Assembly: GCF_001401805.1 (NCBI RefSeq)
Contig: NZ_LKDW01000001.1
Coordinates: 248,001-312,000, forward strand
DNA from: Pseudoalteromonas sp. P1-25
GTDB lineage: Bacteria > Pseudomonadota > Gammaproteobacteria > Enterobacterales > Alteromonadaceae
Direction: 5' to 3'
Length of the DNA stretch: 64,000 nt
Positions 36,269 to 46,045 of this stretch are shown here, piece after piece. A model generated the notes under the pieces. The model saw nothing but the letters and a program-made list of their open reading frames with translations, was not told where the DNA came from and made no database searches. The stretch's first letter is position 1. Each line of letters opens with the position of its first letter. The position numbers and the translations under genes are program-made.

Positions 36269-36529
36269 ATGGACATAATAAGCACGCTCATACTAATACT
36301 AGGCTGTATATGTATTCTCTTTGGCTATTTTCGCTTTATAAGCGACGAAAATGGCAATGTAGATTTAAACAACTACCGTTTTACGGGCGGTATTGCGTTG
36401 GTAATAACGGGCATGTTTGACGGTACTTATGATTTAATTAAACAGCTGCGCTCTAAAAACAGCGTATCTGCATTAGCCGTTTATTTAGGGCTTTTTTTAC
36501 TTTATATTGGCGTTGTGTTTTATAAATAA
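36269..36529 (+). CDS. Small membrane protein, unknown
   Basis: 86 residues with three hydrophobic segments: ISTLILILGCICILFGYFRFI at the N-terminus, GGIALVITGMFDGTYD in the middle and ALAVYLGLFLLYIGVVFYK at the end. A polar loop with DENGNVDLNNY is between the first two. I recognise no family. It starts 22 bases after the efflux terminator, preceded by GAGGTTAAAG, and the next gene begins eight bases after its stop. Confidence 0.68.
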   Translation: MDIISTLILILGCICILFGYFRFISDENGNVDLNNYRFTGGIALVITGMFDGTYDLIKQLRSKNSVSALAVYLGLFLLYIGVVFYK

Positions 36530-36537
36530 CCCCTCAA

Positions 36538-37122
36538 ATGACAGCAAAACAACTTTTTAGAATAATAATTACCGCGAGCTTACTACTCCCTCCCCTATTT
36601 TTTATTGCTTGGGATGAAAATCTCGATCCCCCCTTTATTGCCAATACTGCTTATGATTTTTTAACACGTAAGCTGCTTCCTGCTTTGTCAGTAGTAATTA
36701 GTATTGCAGCAGGTATGTACGGATACAAAAAGTACAACGCATGCATAACGTTTAAATCAAATTTTAAAGATTATTTAGAACACGATGGAAAGCTTAGGGG
36801 CTGGCTGGGTATTTTGTTTATACCGGTTTTAGTTTATTTATGGCTGTGGGCTAGTTTTTGTATTTCTGTAAAGCTTTGGACTTATTATTATAGCGAGAAT
36901 AGCTGGCAGCAAGAGTACCAGCTACTGGCTGTAGAGGCCTGCCCGCGTGATTACGAATACAGCTGCGCAAAACTGGTTGTGCTTGATTTACACACTTATA
37001 GAAAACGCTCTTTTAGATGGTATTTAGATAAGCAAAAACTAAAACGGTTAAAAAATGAAAAAATAAACATCGTGGGCGTTAAAAGCCCACTCGGTTACGT
37101 TGTGCATCAAATACAGTGGTAA
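36538..37122 (+). CDS. Membrane protein with periplasmic-like C-terminal domain, unknown
   Basis: 194 residues. Two to three helices in the first 120 residues (IIITASLLLPPLFFIAW, LLPALSVVISIAAGMYGY, GWLGILFIPVLVYLWLWASFC), followed by a soluble tail of about 75 residues holding two cysteines (EACPRDYEYSCAKLVVLD) and many basic residues. No motif or family is recognised. It probably forms a unit with the 86-residue membrane protein just before it. It converges on rluF with nine bases between stops and no terminator. Confidence 0.68.
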   Translation: MTAKQLFRIIITASLLLPPLFFIAWDENLDPPFIANTAYDFLTRKLLPALSVVISIAAGMYGYKKYNACITFKSNFKDYLEHDGKLRGWLGILFIPVLVYLWLWASFCISVKLWTYYYSENSWQQEYQLLAVEACPRDYEYSCAKLVVLDLHTYRKRSFRWYLDKQKLKRLKNEKINIVGVKSPLGYVVHQIQW

Positions 37123-37131
37123 GTGCACACG

Positions 37132-38118
37132 CTATTTTTTTAAACTTAACGTACCAGATGAGCGCGATTTACCGTTTGATGACTTTTTGTTGTTTGCGTT
37201 TTTGCTATCGCCTTGAGTATTTATAACTACGCCCCCTTTACCTACATAGGTGGTTGAACGCTTTTGAAAGGCCGTGTTACTTCTTTGAGTGCGAGTGCCT
37301 CGCTCATTATTAAATGCACGTGAGTTTTCACCCTGAAAATTACGCTTTTTAGGCTCACCTTTGCTATTGGCATTTTGCTTATTAGTATCAACCGAGTGCT
37401 CTTGCGTTTTACCCGAGTCAGCAATTGAATCATTAATTTGCGCCATTTCTACGTCAGTTAAATGTCGCCACTGGCCTACTTTTAAACCCTTTAACGTTAC
37501 ATTCATAATGCGGGTACGCTTAAGGGTCACCACTTCATAACCTAGGTATTCACACATACGACGAATTTGGCGATTTAACCCCTGCGTAAGCACAATTTTG
37601 AATTCTTGCGGCGCTGTTTGTGTCACTTTACATTTTTTTGTGACGGTATCTAAAATAGGAATACCGTTGGCCATTTTGCTCACAAACTGGCGGTTTAGTG
37701 GTTTATCAACTGTCACCACGTATTCTTTTTCGTGGTTATTACCTGCTCGCAAAATTTTATTAACGATGTCGCCTTCGTTAGTTAAAAAAATCAATCCTTC
37801 AGAAGGTCTATCTAAACGGCCGATAGGAAATATGCGGGTGGGATAATTAACAGCTTTTACAATATTACTTTGAATTTTACTCTCGGTGGTACAGGTAATA
37901 CCCACTGGCTTATTATACGCAATGTAAACACGCTTTGGTTTTTCGCGCAGCGGTTTTCCATCTACTAAAACAGTATCAGTATCTGCCACTTTTACGCCCA
38001 TTTCAGGCGTATTACCATTAACCGTTACACGACCTTGCTCAATATATTTATCGGCTTCACGGCGTGAACAAAAACCTGTTTCACTAATAAATTTATTTAA
38101 ACGTTTTAATTCGGTCAT
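37132..38118 (-). CDS. rluF: 23S rRNA pseudouridine synthase RluF
   Basis: 328 residues. The S4-like RNA-binding domain ([30 protein letters not shown]) precedes the RsuA-family catalytic domain with the active aspartate in [15 protein letters not shown], and [17 protein letters not shown]. It follows E. coli RluF (U2604) closely, including [12 protein letters not shown] and [11 protein letters not shown]. Residues from about 235 on are a low-complexity tail rich in Asn, Ser, Lys, Gly and Arg, as in E. coli but longer and different in composition; it may bind RNA. Single gene. Confidence 0.93.
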   Translation of the reverse strand: MTELKRLNKFISETGFCSRREADKYIEQGRVTVNGNTPEMGVKVADTDTVLVDGKPLREKPKRVYIAYNKPVGITCTTESKIQSNIVKAVNYPTRIFPIGRLDRPSEGLIFLTNEGDIVNKILRAGNNHEKEYVVTVDKPLNRQFVSKMANGIPILDTVTKKCKVTQTAPQEFKIVLTQGLNRQIRRMCEYLGYEVVTLKRTRIMNVTLKGLKVGQWRHLTDVEMAQINDSIADSGKTQEHSVDTNKQNANSKGEPKKRNFQGENSRAFNNERGTRTQRSNTAFQKRSTTYVGKGGVVINTQGDSKNANNKKSSNGKSRSSGTLSLKK

Positions 38119-38194
38119 GGCACTTAATGGTCCTAATTTTAAAGGCGACTAGTGTAAACCACACGCAATTATTTTTCGCCCCTAATTTAAACCT

Positions 38195-39289
38195 TTATGC
38201 ATTAATTTTTGCGATTTTTGCTTGAGCTAACTTACGCCAAACATATTCCAGCGGCCCTTGCTCATAATAGCGACAATATAAAGCTGTAAACAATAGCTGC
38301 AAAGTAACCAGGCCGGTCGCGACTAACCAATAGTCTATGCGGTTAAAACTCAATACCCACTGCGGATACAATACTTTATAAAGCAGCAGCTGCATAAGTG
38401 TTTGTCCTATATATAGGGTAAACGCTAAACGTCCAGCCTGCTGAATAAGCCGCCCTACATGGGCACGGTTATTACAAAATTTAACGATAAGATGAATATA
38501 AAATACAGCCATGAACAACGCGGCAAAGGTATTTATAAACTCTTGTATGGCGTAACCTGCTCCCCCTGTAAACTGTGACGCATACAGCCTCATGCCCGAA
38601 AAAATAAAAGCACCAGCTATACAAACAATAAGGTACGGCTTGGTTAAACCTTTATTAAAAACCTCATTTTTATATAAATAGATGCCAATCAGCATTAGCC
38701 CTACGCACAGCCACATGATCATGATAGGAACAGCTACCAGCATTAATACATTCATACCTAGATTACTCAAAAAGTAATCGCTGTAATGCGGGCTATATAA
38801 ATCGATATACTGCGCTGTGTCACGATAAATTACCTCATCTGGTACACTAAAAAGTACCAACGCCGTGGCTACACAACCAATTAAAAGAAACTCCCCCGCC
38901 CTTTTTAAAAGTAGTTGGTTATTACTTTGCAAATATTTTAGGGTAAACCAGCCAGATACACCGTACAAAAATAAAATGTCGCCAGCCCACAGTAAAAAAC
39001 CATGTACCAAACCAAAAATGATAAGCCAATGCAATCGCGCTTTTAAAGGGGCTGTTGATTTAACTTTGTGCCATTGAATATACAGCACTGCACCAAACAA
39101 TAAGCAAAACAGCGTTCTAAATCGGCCATCCACAAAAAAAGTACTCACAGCATGGATAAGGGCGTCGCTAAAAGGCGGGGTAGATAAAGGAATATAGCTA
39201 TAGTCCATTAAGCCAAACGCATAGCCATTCATATACACTAAGCAAAGCACAGCAATGCCACGAATAAAGTCCATATTATAATTTCGCAT
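38195..39289 (-). CDS. DUF418 family integral membrane protein (YeiB-like)
   Basis: 364 residues with about nine hydrophobic helices. It opens with MDFIRGIAVLCLVYMNGYAFG and FFVDGRFRTLFCLLFGAVLY, then RLHWLIIFGLVHGFLLWAGDILFLYGV, and ends with the DUF418 part (GRLAFTLYIGQTLMQLLLYKVL and YYEQGPLEYVWRKLA). Related to acyltransferase-3-type membrane proteins; no proven activity. It starts 19 bases after the EAL-HDOD stop and may share its transcript. Confidence 0.88.
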   Translation of the reverse strand: MRNYNMDFIRGIAVLCLVYMNGYAFGLMDYSYIPLSTPPFSDALIHAVSTFFVDGRFRTLFCLLFGAVLYIQWHKVKSTAPLKARLHWLIIFGLVHGFLLWAGDILFLYGVSGWFTLKYLQSNNQLLLKRAGEFLLIGCVATALVLFSVPDEVIYRDTAQYIDLYSPHYSDYFLSNLGMNVLMLVAVPIMIMWLCVGLMLIGIYLYKNEVFNKGLTKPYLIVCIAGAFIFSGMRLYASQFTGGAGYAIQEFINTFAALFMAVFYIHLIVKFCNNRAHVGRLIQQAGRLAFTLYIGQTLMQLLLYKVLYPQWVLSFNRIDYWLVATGLVTLQLLFTALYCRYYEQGPLEYVWRKLAQAKIAKINA

Positions 39290-39308
39290 AATGAGCGGTT
39301 ACTGTCCT

Positions 39309-40523
39309 TTAACTATTATTTTTATAATTATCTGCCCAATCTACGGCTTGTTTATATAACCCTGGCAGCACATCACTTTTAACATTAAGTAATATAACGG
39401 CTTTTTCTAATGTCCACCAGCTACCTGTTTCGTACGCTTGTACTACATTTAAGATATAATATAGGGTGTTTTTTTCGTCTAATAATGCCGCTTTAATGTC
39501 ATCAGGAAAAGGTAATTTTTCGACTAATAAACTCATGGGTTGATCAAGTATTGCATCGAGTAACGAAAACAAGCCGGTTAAAAACGCCTCACCCGCAAGC
39601 GATTTAGACACCTGCTTTGCTATTAGCTCACAAAAGCGTGCTCTAACTACACACATTTGCATTAGTTCTGCTGGCTTTTTACCCGCGGTGTGCGCGGTAA
39701 CAATTAAACTAACAAACTTTTTTAAACGCTCATGCCCTAAATACACTAACGCCTGTTTAATAGATGATATTTTGCTTTGAATAGGAAAAACACCACTGTT
39801 AATTAGCCGCATAAGCTTATAAGCCAGGGCTGCATCGGCTTCAAATAACGCAGTAATTTGCTTTATATCTGGGCTTGATTTCATTACTTGCGCGTAAATA
39901 GCCACAACTAACGCATAGTTATAATCAATGTCTTGCTGTTCGTGCATTGTGGGCTTAGCAAAAAAGTAGCCTTGGAAATAATCAAACCCCATTTTATGGG
40001 CTTGATGATAATCGGCTTGGGTTTCTATTTTTTCAGCTAATATTTTAATTTTTTTATGCTGTTTTAACTTTTCTACAATCTCAGCAATATCTGATAAAGG
40101 CGTTTGCGCAATATCAAACTTTACTAGCTTAATAAACTTTAAAAATCGCTCCCATTGTTCGTTATAAACAAAGTCATCTAATGCGAGTTTATAGTTTTTA
40201 TGAAAAAGCTCTCTGCAAAGCTGATAGTTATCGTCGGTGGGTTCAATGGTTTCTAATAGCTCAATGACCACATCTTTACAGGGTAAAAAGTCACATAAAT
40301 TGTGCTTTAAAGAGTCTGGGCCTATATTTATCAGTGCCGTTTTACCTGAGGTGATGTGGCGTGTACCTAAATTAAGCTGGTTTTCCATTATTAGGCGAGC
40401 AGTTGCTTGACCTTCTTCTATATTGGGAAAAAAGTTTTCAGCACTATTACGAAATAAAAGCTCGTAAGCAACTACATTTTGCTTACGATTAAATATTGCT
40501 TGCCTTGCAACAAATACAGACAC
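39309..40523 (-). CDS. EAL-HDOD domain protein, catalytically degenerate EAL
   Basis: 404 residues. The N-terminal EAL-like domain (about 1-195) begins VARQAIFNRKQNVVAYELLFRNS, where the EAL motif is ELL, and has DDFV where active enzymes have DDFG. The HDOD domain follows (about 200-385: ADAALAYKLMRLINSGVFP, IKQALVYLGHERLKKFVSLIV). This fusion is widespread (for example CdgJ of Vibrio) and usually regulates motility or biofilm through protein contacts rather than c-di-GMP hydrolysis. No signal peptide or helix in the membrane. Downstream of it lies the DUF418 gene. Confidence 0.9.
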   Translation of the reverse strand: MSVFVARQAIFNRKQNVVAYELLFRNSAENFFPNIEEGQATARLIMENQLNLGTRHITSGKTALINIGPDSLKHNLCDFLPCKDVVIELLETIEPTDDNYQLCRELFHKNYKLALDDFVYNEQWERFLKFIKLVKFDIAQTPLSDIAEIVEKLKQHKKIKILAEKIETQADYHQAHKMGFDYFQGYFFAKPTMHEQQDIDYNYALVVAIYAQVMKSSPDIKQITALFEADAALAYKLMRLINSGVFPIQSKISSIKQALVYLGHERLKKFVSLIVTAHTAGKKPAELMQMCVVRARFCELIAKQVSKSLAGEAFLTGLFSLLDAILDQPMSLLVEKLPFPDDIKAALLDEKNTLYYILNVVQAYETGSWWTLEKAVILLNVKSDVLPGLYKQAVDWADNYKNNS

Positions 40524-40614
40524 ATTCCCTACTTCTTATTTATATACTCAAACTAAGTAATTAATAGCCTAAATAGGTAAAAATGTCACTTCTGTTGCAT
40601 TTAAATTTAATGAT

Positions 40615-42150
40615 TTAGCAATACATGCTTGAAATATAATCAGCAGCGACCGTTTCCCACGAAAAACGTGCTCCTTTAGCATTAGCTGTAATTTTTTCCC
40701 ATTGCTTAGGATTTTGCTGTTTTAGCGTAAGGGTTTCAGTTAAGCATGTCATTAACCCATCAACTTGCTCATCCAACGAGCCGCCAAAAAACGCAAAGCC
40801 ATTGTTTTTGTGGCTTACGGTGTCTTTTAAACCGCCAACACTGTGTACTAAACAAGGTTGCCCTGCGCGCATAGCAAGCATTTGACTAATTCCGCAAGGT
40901 TCAAACGAGCTTGGCATTAAAAATAAATCCCCAAGCTCATATAGGCTGTCGCCAATACCTTGGCCATATCCTTTTAAAAACAGTAAGTTTGCATTGCGTG
41001 CCATAGCCTTAGTAAAAATACTTTCAAGAGCTTTGTCACCAGAGCCTAAAATAATAAGACGGCCATTAAAACGGTCAATTATTTCACACGCTTTATCAAG
41101 CGCTAATGCATTACCGTATTGTTGACAAAGTAATAGCACCTTTTGCTCGGTCAGCCTGCCAACACTTGTTACAAGGGGCCCGTCTATTGGCGTGTTTTTA
41201 AACTGCAGCATGCGCTGATGCGCAATATAGTAGCTCGTTTCAAGCTGTTCATGTTTTACCATCCAGTTAAATAAGGTATGTTCAATACGCTCATACAAAA
41301 GCGATAAACTAACCTGTTCAGGACTTTGCTCAGGGTATTCACAGCCATTTAATATCCCCACTACCTTGCCTTGGGCCGATTGATTTTGTAAATCAAGCTC
41401 TAAGCCTTCTCCACCAAAAAAACCTTGCTGATAATTACTCGGCTTTAGTACCTCAGTACTGTAACTAGGTGAGACTAAATGCACTTTATCAGCCAAATTT
41501 ATAGCGCTGCGCATAGGGTTAAAGCAGTGTGGGTAACGAGGGTCGCACAAATGTTGCCCGTTATAACCTAACGAAGGAAACCAGGCCTCTAAACTCGAGT
41601 CATCGTGTTTAAAAGGTCTGATCCCTTGCAGTGCTAAATTATGAACAGTGTAGGCAATGTGCAAATTAGCAAGCGTATCGTAGCGTTTATCAAATTTTAA
41701 TAACACGGCAACACAGGCGCTGTGCCAATCGTGAAGATGCAGTGCTTGAGGGCGCTTTAATAATCCCTGCAATAACACTTCACATATTGCGGCACTAAAT
41801 AATGCATATTTGGTTGCATCTGTTGCAAAAGGTCGCCCGGGTTCGTCATTGCAGTACACCGACCCCGATTGGCTAAACAGTGTATGCGAAATAACAAATT
41901 GATTAATGTGTGTGTTGTCATCACATATTTTAAATACAGATAATACCTGTGGCTGCGCTCTAAATATAACAGTGACATCACCTATATATTCACGTTGCAG
42001 TTGCTCAAACCCATAATCAGGAATAACAACATCTACGCTCACGCCTTGTGCGGCTAGTGCTTTTGGGGCATCTCTGACTACATCTGCTACCCCGCCCACT
42101 TTAGCGTTTGGTAAAGCATCGTTTTCTGCGGCAACCATTAATACATGCAT
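40615..42150 (-). CDS. glgA: Glycogen synthase GlgA
   Basis: 511 residues; extends alpha-1,4 glucan from ADP-glucose. GT5 family marks: substrate-binding KVGGVADVVRDAPKAL near the N-terminus, HLHDWHSA, SPSYSTEV, the TSVGRLTEQK segment, and the catalytic FEPCGISQMLAMRAGQPCLVHSVGGLKDTV. Slightly longer than E. coli GlgA (477). Last gene of the glycogen operon, 41 bases after glgC. Confidence 0.93.
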   Translation of the reverse strand: MHVLMVAAENDALPNAKVGGVADVVRDAPKALAAQGVSVDVVIPDYGFEQLQREYIGDVTVIFRAQPQVLSVFKICDDNTHINQFVISHTLFSQSGSVYCNDEPGRPFATDATKYALFSAAICEVLLQGLLKRPQALHLHDWHSACVAVLLKFDKRYDTLANLHIAYTVHNLALQGIRPFKHDDSSLEAWFPSLGYNGQHLCDPRYPHCFNPMRSAINLADKVHLVSPSYSTEVLKPSNYQQGFFGGEGLELDLQNQSAQGKVVGILNGCEYPEQSPEQVSLSLLYERIEHTLFNWMVKHEQLETSYYIAHQRMLQFKNTPIDGPLVTSVGRLTEQKVLLLCQQYGNALALDKACEIIDRFNGRLIILGSGDKALESIFTKAMARNANLLFLKGYGQGIGDSLYELGDLFLMPSSFEPCGISQMLAMRAGQPCLVHSVGGLKDTVSHKNNGFAFFGGSLDEQVDGLMTCLTETLTLKQQNPKQWEKITANAKGARFSWETVAADYISSMYC

Positions 42151-42191
42151 TTATTTACTACTTCCTTAACCTTTGTTATTCGCATCCGATT

Positions 42192-43493
42192 TTAAGCGAA
42201 CTTTTTATTTTCGTGTGCTTGACGCTCAAGCTTTTTAGCAAGTTCAGTGAGCATATCACGGGTCACAAGCACTATGCCTTTTTTAGACACCCTAAAGCCA
42301 TTTTCTTCATCGGCTTTTCTATCGTAGCCAATTTCAAGCCCTGCCGGTATTTCACAGCTTCGATCAATTATGGCTCGCTTAATTTTACAATGACGATTAA
42401 TGAGAGCCCCAGGTAAAATAACCGATTGGTCTATTTCACAAAATGAGCGCACATGCACGTTAGAAAACAGCAGTGATTTTCTAACCACTGAGCCCGATAC
42501 AATACACCCTCCTGATACAGTTGAGTCTACCGCCATACCGCGTCTATCTTCATCATCAAAAATAAACTTAGCCGGTGGCAACTGCTCTTGGTAGGTCCAA
42601 ATAGGCCAGGTTGGATCGTATAAATCTAGCTGTGGCTCGGGCATTACTAATTCCATATTGGCTTCCCAAAACGAGTCTAACGTTCCTACATCGCGCCAAT
42701 AAGGTTGCCCTTCTTGCATGGGATCTCTAAACGGAAACGCATACACACTGTGCTCCTCTATAATGGCCGGAATAATATCGTGCCCAAAATCGCGGCCAGA
42801 ACCTTCATTTTCAGCATCTTTTTTTAGCTGCTCAAATAAAAACTCAGTATTAAACACATAGTTGCCCATAGAGGCTAAGCAGGTTCCTGGCTTACCAGGA
42901 ACAGAGCTGGGGATAGAAGGTTTTTCATCAAAGCGGCATACCCGATTTTTTTCATCAACGGTCATTACCCCAAAGGTGTCTGCGGCCTCTTCAACAGGTA
43001 CTTCAAGACAACATACAGTCATGTCGGCGCCTTTTTGCACATGCTCAGCTAATAGGGCGCCGTAATCCATTCGATAAACGTGATCGCCTGACAAAATCAT
43101 CACATATTTTGGCAGTTCGTGGCGAATTATATCCATGTTTTGAAAAACCGCATCGGCAGTCCCACAATACCACTCATCACCATTACGCTGAGATGCGGGT
43201 AAAATTTCAACCGACTCCCCCAGCTCCTTTTTAAAATGGCCCCAGGCGCGATTAACATGGCGGATCAAAGAGTGTGATTTATACTGTGTGGCGATGCCTA
43301 CACGTCTCACACCCGAATTAATACAATTTGATAATGGAAAATCGATAATACGGTGCTTGCCACCAAAATAAACAGCGGGCTTCGCGCGCCAATCTGTCAA
43401 TTCGTGTAAGCGTGAGCCGCGTCCACCAGCCAGTATTAACGCGTACGTATCTCGGGTTAAGCTACTTATGTAACGATTTGCATAACTAGGCAT
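42192..43493 (-). CDS. glgC: Glucose-1-phosphate adenylyltransferase GlgC
   Basis: 433 residues; makes ADP-glucose, the committed step of bacterial glycogen synthesis. Nucleotide-binding [62 protein letters not shown] and the C-terminal left-handed beta-helix ([22 protein letters not shown] … VILPGALI). The allosteric Arg/Lys-rich N-terminal part is as in enzymes activated by fructose 1,6-bisphosphate. It starts 14 bases after glgP. Confidence 0.95.
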   Translation of the reverse strand: MPSYANRYISSLTRDTYALILAGGRGSRLHELTDWRAKPAVYFGGKHRIIDFPLSNCINSGVRRVGIATQYKSHSLIRHVNRAWGHFKKELGESVEILPASQRNGDEWYCGTADAVFQNMDIIRHELPKYVMILSGDHVYRMDYGALLAEHVQKGADMTVCCLEVPVEEAADTFGVMTVDEKNRVCRFDEKPSIPSSVPGKPGTCLASMGNYVFNTEFLFEQLKKDAENEGSGRDFGHDIIPAIIEEHSVYAFPFRDPMQEGQPYWRDVGTLDSFWEANMELVMPEPQLDLYDPTWPIWTYQEQLPPAKFIFDDEDRRGMAVDSTVSGGCIVSGSVVRKSLLFSNVHVRSFCEIDQSVILPGALINRHCKIKRAIIDRSCEIPAGLEIGYDRKADEENGFRVSKKGIVLVTRDMLTELAKKLERQAHENKKFA

Positions 43494-43507
43494 AATACTC
43501 TCTCCGT

Positions 43508-46045
43508 TTAGTCTGTGCTCTTAGTGGCATGGCTCGTAGTTGCGTGTAAGTCTGTTTCACTAATAGTTAGGGGGGTTAGGTGCCAAATATCTTCACTGTA
43601 TTGGCTTATGGTTCTATCACTTGAAAATATGCCACTTGCGGCCGTATTTAAAATACTCATTTGCGTCCAATGCGTTTGGTCAAGATACGCAGCCTCTACC
43701 TGCTTTTGCGCAGCCACGTAGCTTTCAAAGTCATGTGCAACCAACCACGGATCGTGAGGGCTTTTAATTGCATTAATAATGTCGTCAAATAAATTAGGCT
43801 CAAACAGATTAAATTGCCCGCTTTCGAGTAACTGCATTACATGGCTCAGGTCGCTGTTTTGCTCTATTAAATGAGAAGGGTTGTAGCGCGATTTAATATC
43901 ATCTATTTCATGAGCCTGCGCACCAAACAAAAAGAAGTTATCTGCGCCCACAGCGTCTCTAATTTCAATATTCGCCCCATCTAACGTACCAATAGTAAGC
44001 GCGCCATTCATCATAAACTTCATGTTACCAGTACCTGATGCTTCTTTACCTGCGGTCGAGACTTGCTCTGATAAATCAGTTGCCGGGCAAATCGTTTCCA
44101 TTGCGGTTACATTATAATTTGGCAAAAACGCAACTCGTAAGTATGGTGCTGCAAGTGGGTCTTTATTAATAACCTCAGCGACATTATTAATGAGCTTAAT
44201 TATTTTTTTAGCCATGTAATAACCAGGCGCTGCTTTACCTCCTAACAGCACACAACGTGGTACTAAGTTTGTTGTATCGCCACGGCGTATACGCTCATAT
44301 AAATGAATAACATGCAGCACATTTAATAGCTGGCGTTTGTATTCGTGAATACGTTTAACTTGTACGTCAAACATCATCTCTACATCAAAATCAACACCAC
44401 AGCGCTCTTTCACTAAATCGACGAGGCGTTGTTTGTTTTCGCGTTTAACATTTTGCCATTGCTGATGAAACGCCCCGTCGTCGAAGTAGCGACGTAATTG
44501 GCTAATATTTGCAAAATTGCTAACCCATTTTGAGCCAATTTTTTCTGTAATTAACGTGCTCAAGGCCGGGTTGCAGTGTGCTAACCAACGCCTTGGCGTA
44601 ACCCCATTGGTTTTATTATTAAACTTATTAGGCCAAAGCTCATAAAAGGTTTTAAATAGGCCTTCTTTTAAAAGTTGAGTATGTAGTGCGGCCACACCAT
44701 TTACCGAATAGCTACCCACAATGGCTAAATATGCCATGCGTATTTGCGGCACGTCGCCTTCTTCAATTAACGACAGCGCACGCTGTTTACTTGCATCACC
44801 AGGCCAATGCTGAGCCACTTGGGCTAAAAAGCGGGCATTTATTTCATAAATAATTTCTAAAATTCGCGGCAATAGTTTTGCAAAAAGTGGCACCGACCAT
44901 TTTTCTAATGCCTCTGGCAATAATGTGTGGTTAGTGTATGCCATTGTGCGGGTTGTAATTTCCCACGCGTTATCCCAATCAAGCTCGTAGTCATCAACCA
45001 AAATGCGCATTAACTCTGCCACGGCAATACTTGGGTGGGTATCATTTAATTGAAATACATGATGTGTAGCAAAATCACTAAAGTCTTCGCCGTACTGCTC
45101 AACCCATTGCGATACAATATCTTGAATACTCGCTGATGATAAAAAGTACTGTTGGCGCAACCTAAGCTCTTTACCATTTTCACTGCTGTCATTTGGGTAA
45201 AGCACCATTGTGATTTGTTCTGCTAAGTTTTTTTGCGCCACCGCTTCTGAATAACTCCCTGCATTAAACTCGGTTAAGTTAAATTCGTCGGTCGCTTCTG
45301 ATTTCCATAACCTTAGCGTATTAACAATGTCGTTTTTATAACCAGGGATAGGCACATCATAGGGCACGGCTAAAACATCATGACAACCAACCCACTGGCG
45401 GTGTTCTCGCCCATGTTTGTCGGTATAACTTTGTACGTGCCCGAAAAACTTCACTCGTTGTGATTGCTCAGGGGCGGCAAGCTCCCACGGGTGCCCCTCA
45501 CGAAGCCAGTTATCGGGTTGCTCAACTTGATGGCCATTTTTTAATGACTGGTTAAACATGCCGTATTCGTAGCGAATACCGTAACCCACCACGGGAAGCG
45601 CAAGGCTTGCACAGCTATCTAAAAAACAGGCAGCTAAACGTCCAAGGCCACCATTACCTAGCCCTGCATCGTGCTCTGCTTGGGCTACAGTTTCTATAGT
45701 GGTGCAATATTCTTGTAGAGCACTGGAGACTTGCTCGTCTAAATCTAAGTTTAAAATGGCATTGCCAAGTGCCCTACCCATTAAAAACTCTAACGATAAG
45801 TAAGCTGTTTTGCGGCGTTTTTCTTGCTTGATTTGTTGTTTGGTTTCTCTGCAACGAGCAACAAGCCGATCTCTAATTGTCAGCGCGAGCGCATGATATA
45901 AATACAGTTGCGACTCACCGACTTTGTCACGTCCTAAACTGTAATAAAAGTGCCGAGTTAAATCATCTTTTAAAGTGCTTTCATCAATTACAGGGCCTTC
46001 TTGCCACCCTTTTACCACACACACATTTTCGTCTTGCTTAGACAT
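43508..46045 (-). CDS. glgP: Glycogen/maltodextrin phosphorylase GlgP
   Basis: 845 residues; releases glucose 1-phosphate from glycogen ends using phosphate and pyridoxal phosphate. Key segments: [73 protein letters not shown] and the PLP-lysine motif [28 protein letters not shown]. Full length for GT35. It overlaps the end of glgX by eight bases. Lying between glgX and glgC, it couples breakdown to synthesis within the operon. Confidence 0.95.
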   Translation of the reverse strand: MSKQDENVCVVKGWQEGPVIDESTLKDDLTRHFYYSLGRDKVGESQLYLYHALALTIRDRLVARCRETKQQIKQEKRRKTAYLSLEFLMGRALGNAILNLDLDEQVSSALQEYCTTIETVAQAEHDAGLGNGGLGRLAACFLDSCASLALPVVGYGIRYEYGMFNQSLKNGHQVEQPDNWLREGHPWELAAPEQSQRVKFFGHVQSYTDKHGREHRQWVGCHDVLAVPYDVPIPGYKNDIVNTLRLWKSEATDEFNLTEFNAGSYSEAVAQKNLAEQITMVLYPNDSSENGKELRLRQQYFLSSASIQDIVSQWVEQYGEDFSDFATHHVFQLNDTHPSIAVAELMRILVDDYELDWDNAWEITTRTMAYTNHTLLPEALEKWSVPLFAKLLPRILEIIYEINARFLAQVAQHWPGDASKQRALSLIEEGDVPQIRMAYLAIVGSYSVNGVAALHTQLLKEGLFKTFYELWPNKFNNKTNGVTPRRWLAHCNPALSTLITEKIGSKWVSNFANISQLRRYFDDGAFHQQWQNVKRENKQRLVDLVKERCGVDFDVEMMFDVQVKRIHEYKRQLLNVLHVIHLYERIRRGDTTNLVPRCVLLGGKAAPGYYMAKKIIKLINNVAEVINKDPLAAPYLRVAFLPNYNVTAMETICPATDLSEQVSTAGKEASGTGNMKFMMNGALTIGTLDGANIEIRDAVGADNFFLFGAQAHEIDDIKSRYNPSHLIEQNSDLSHVMQLLESGQFNLFEPNLFDDIINAIKSPHDPWLVAHDFESYVAAQKQVEAAYLDQTHWTQMSILNTAASGIFSSDRTISQYSEDIWHLTPLTISETDLHATTSHATKSTD

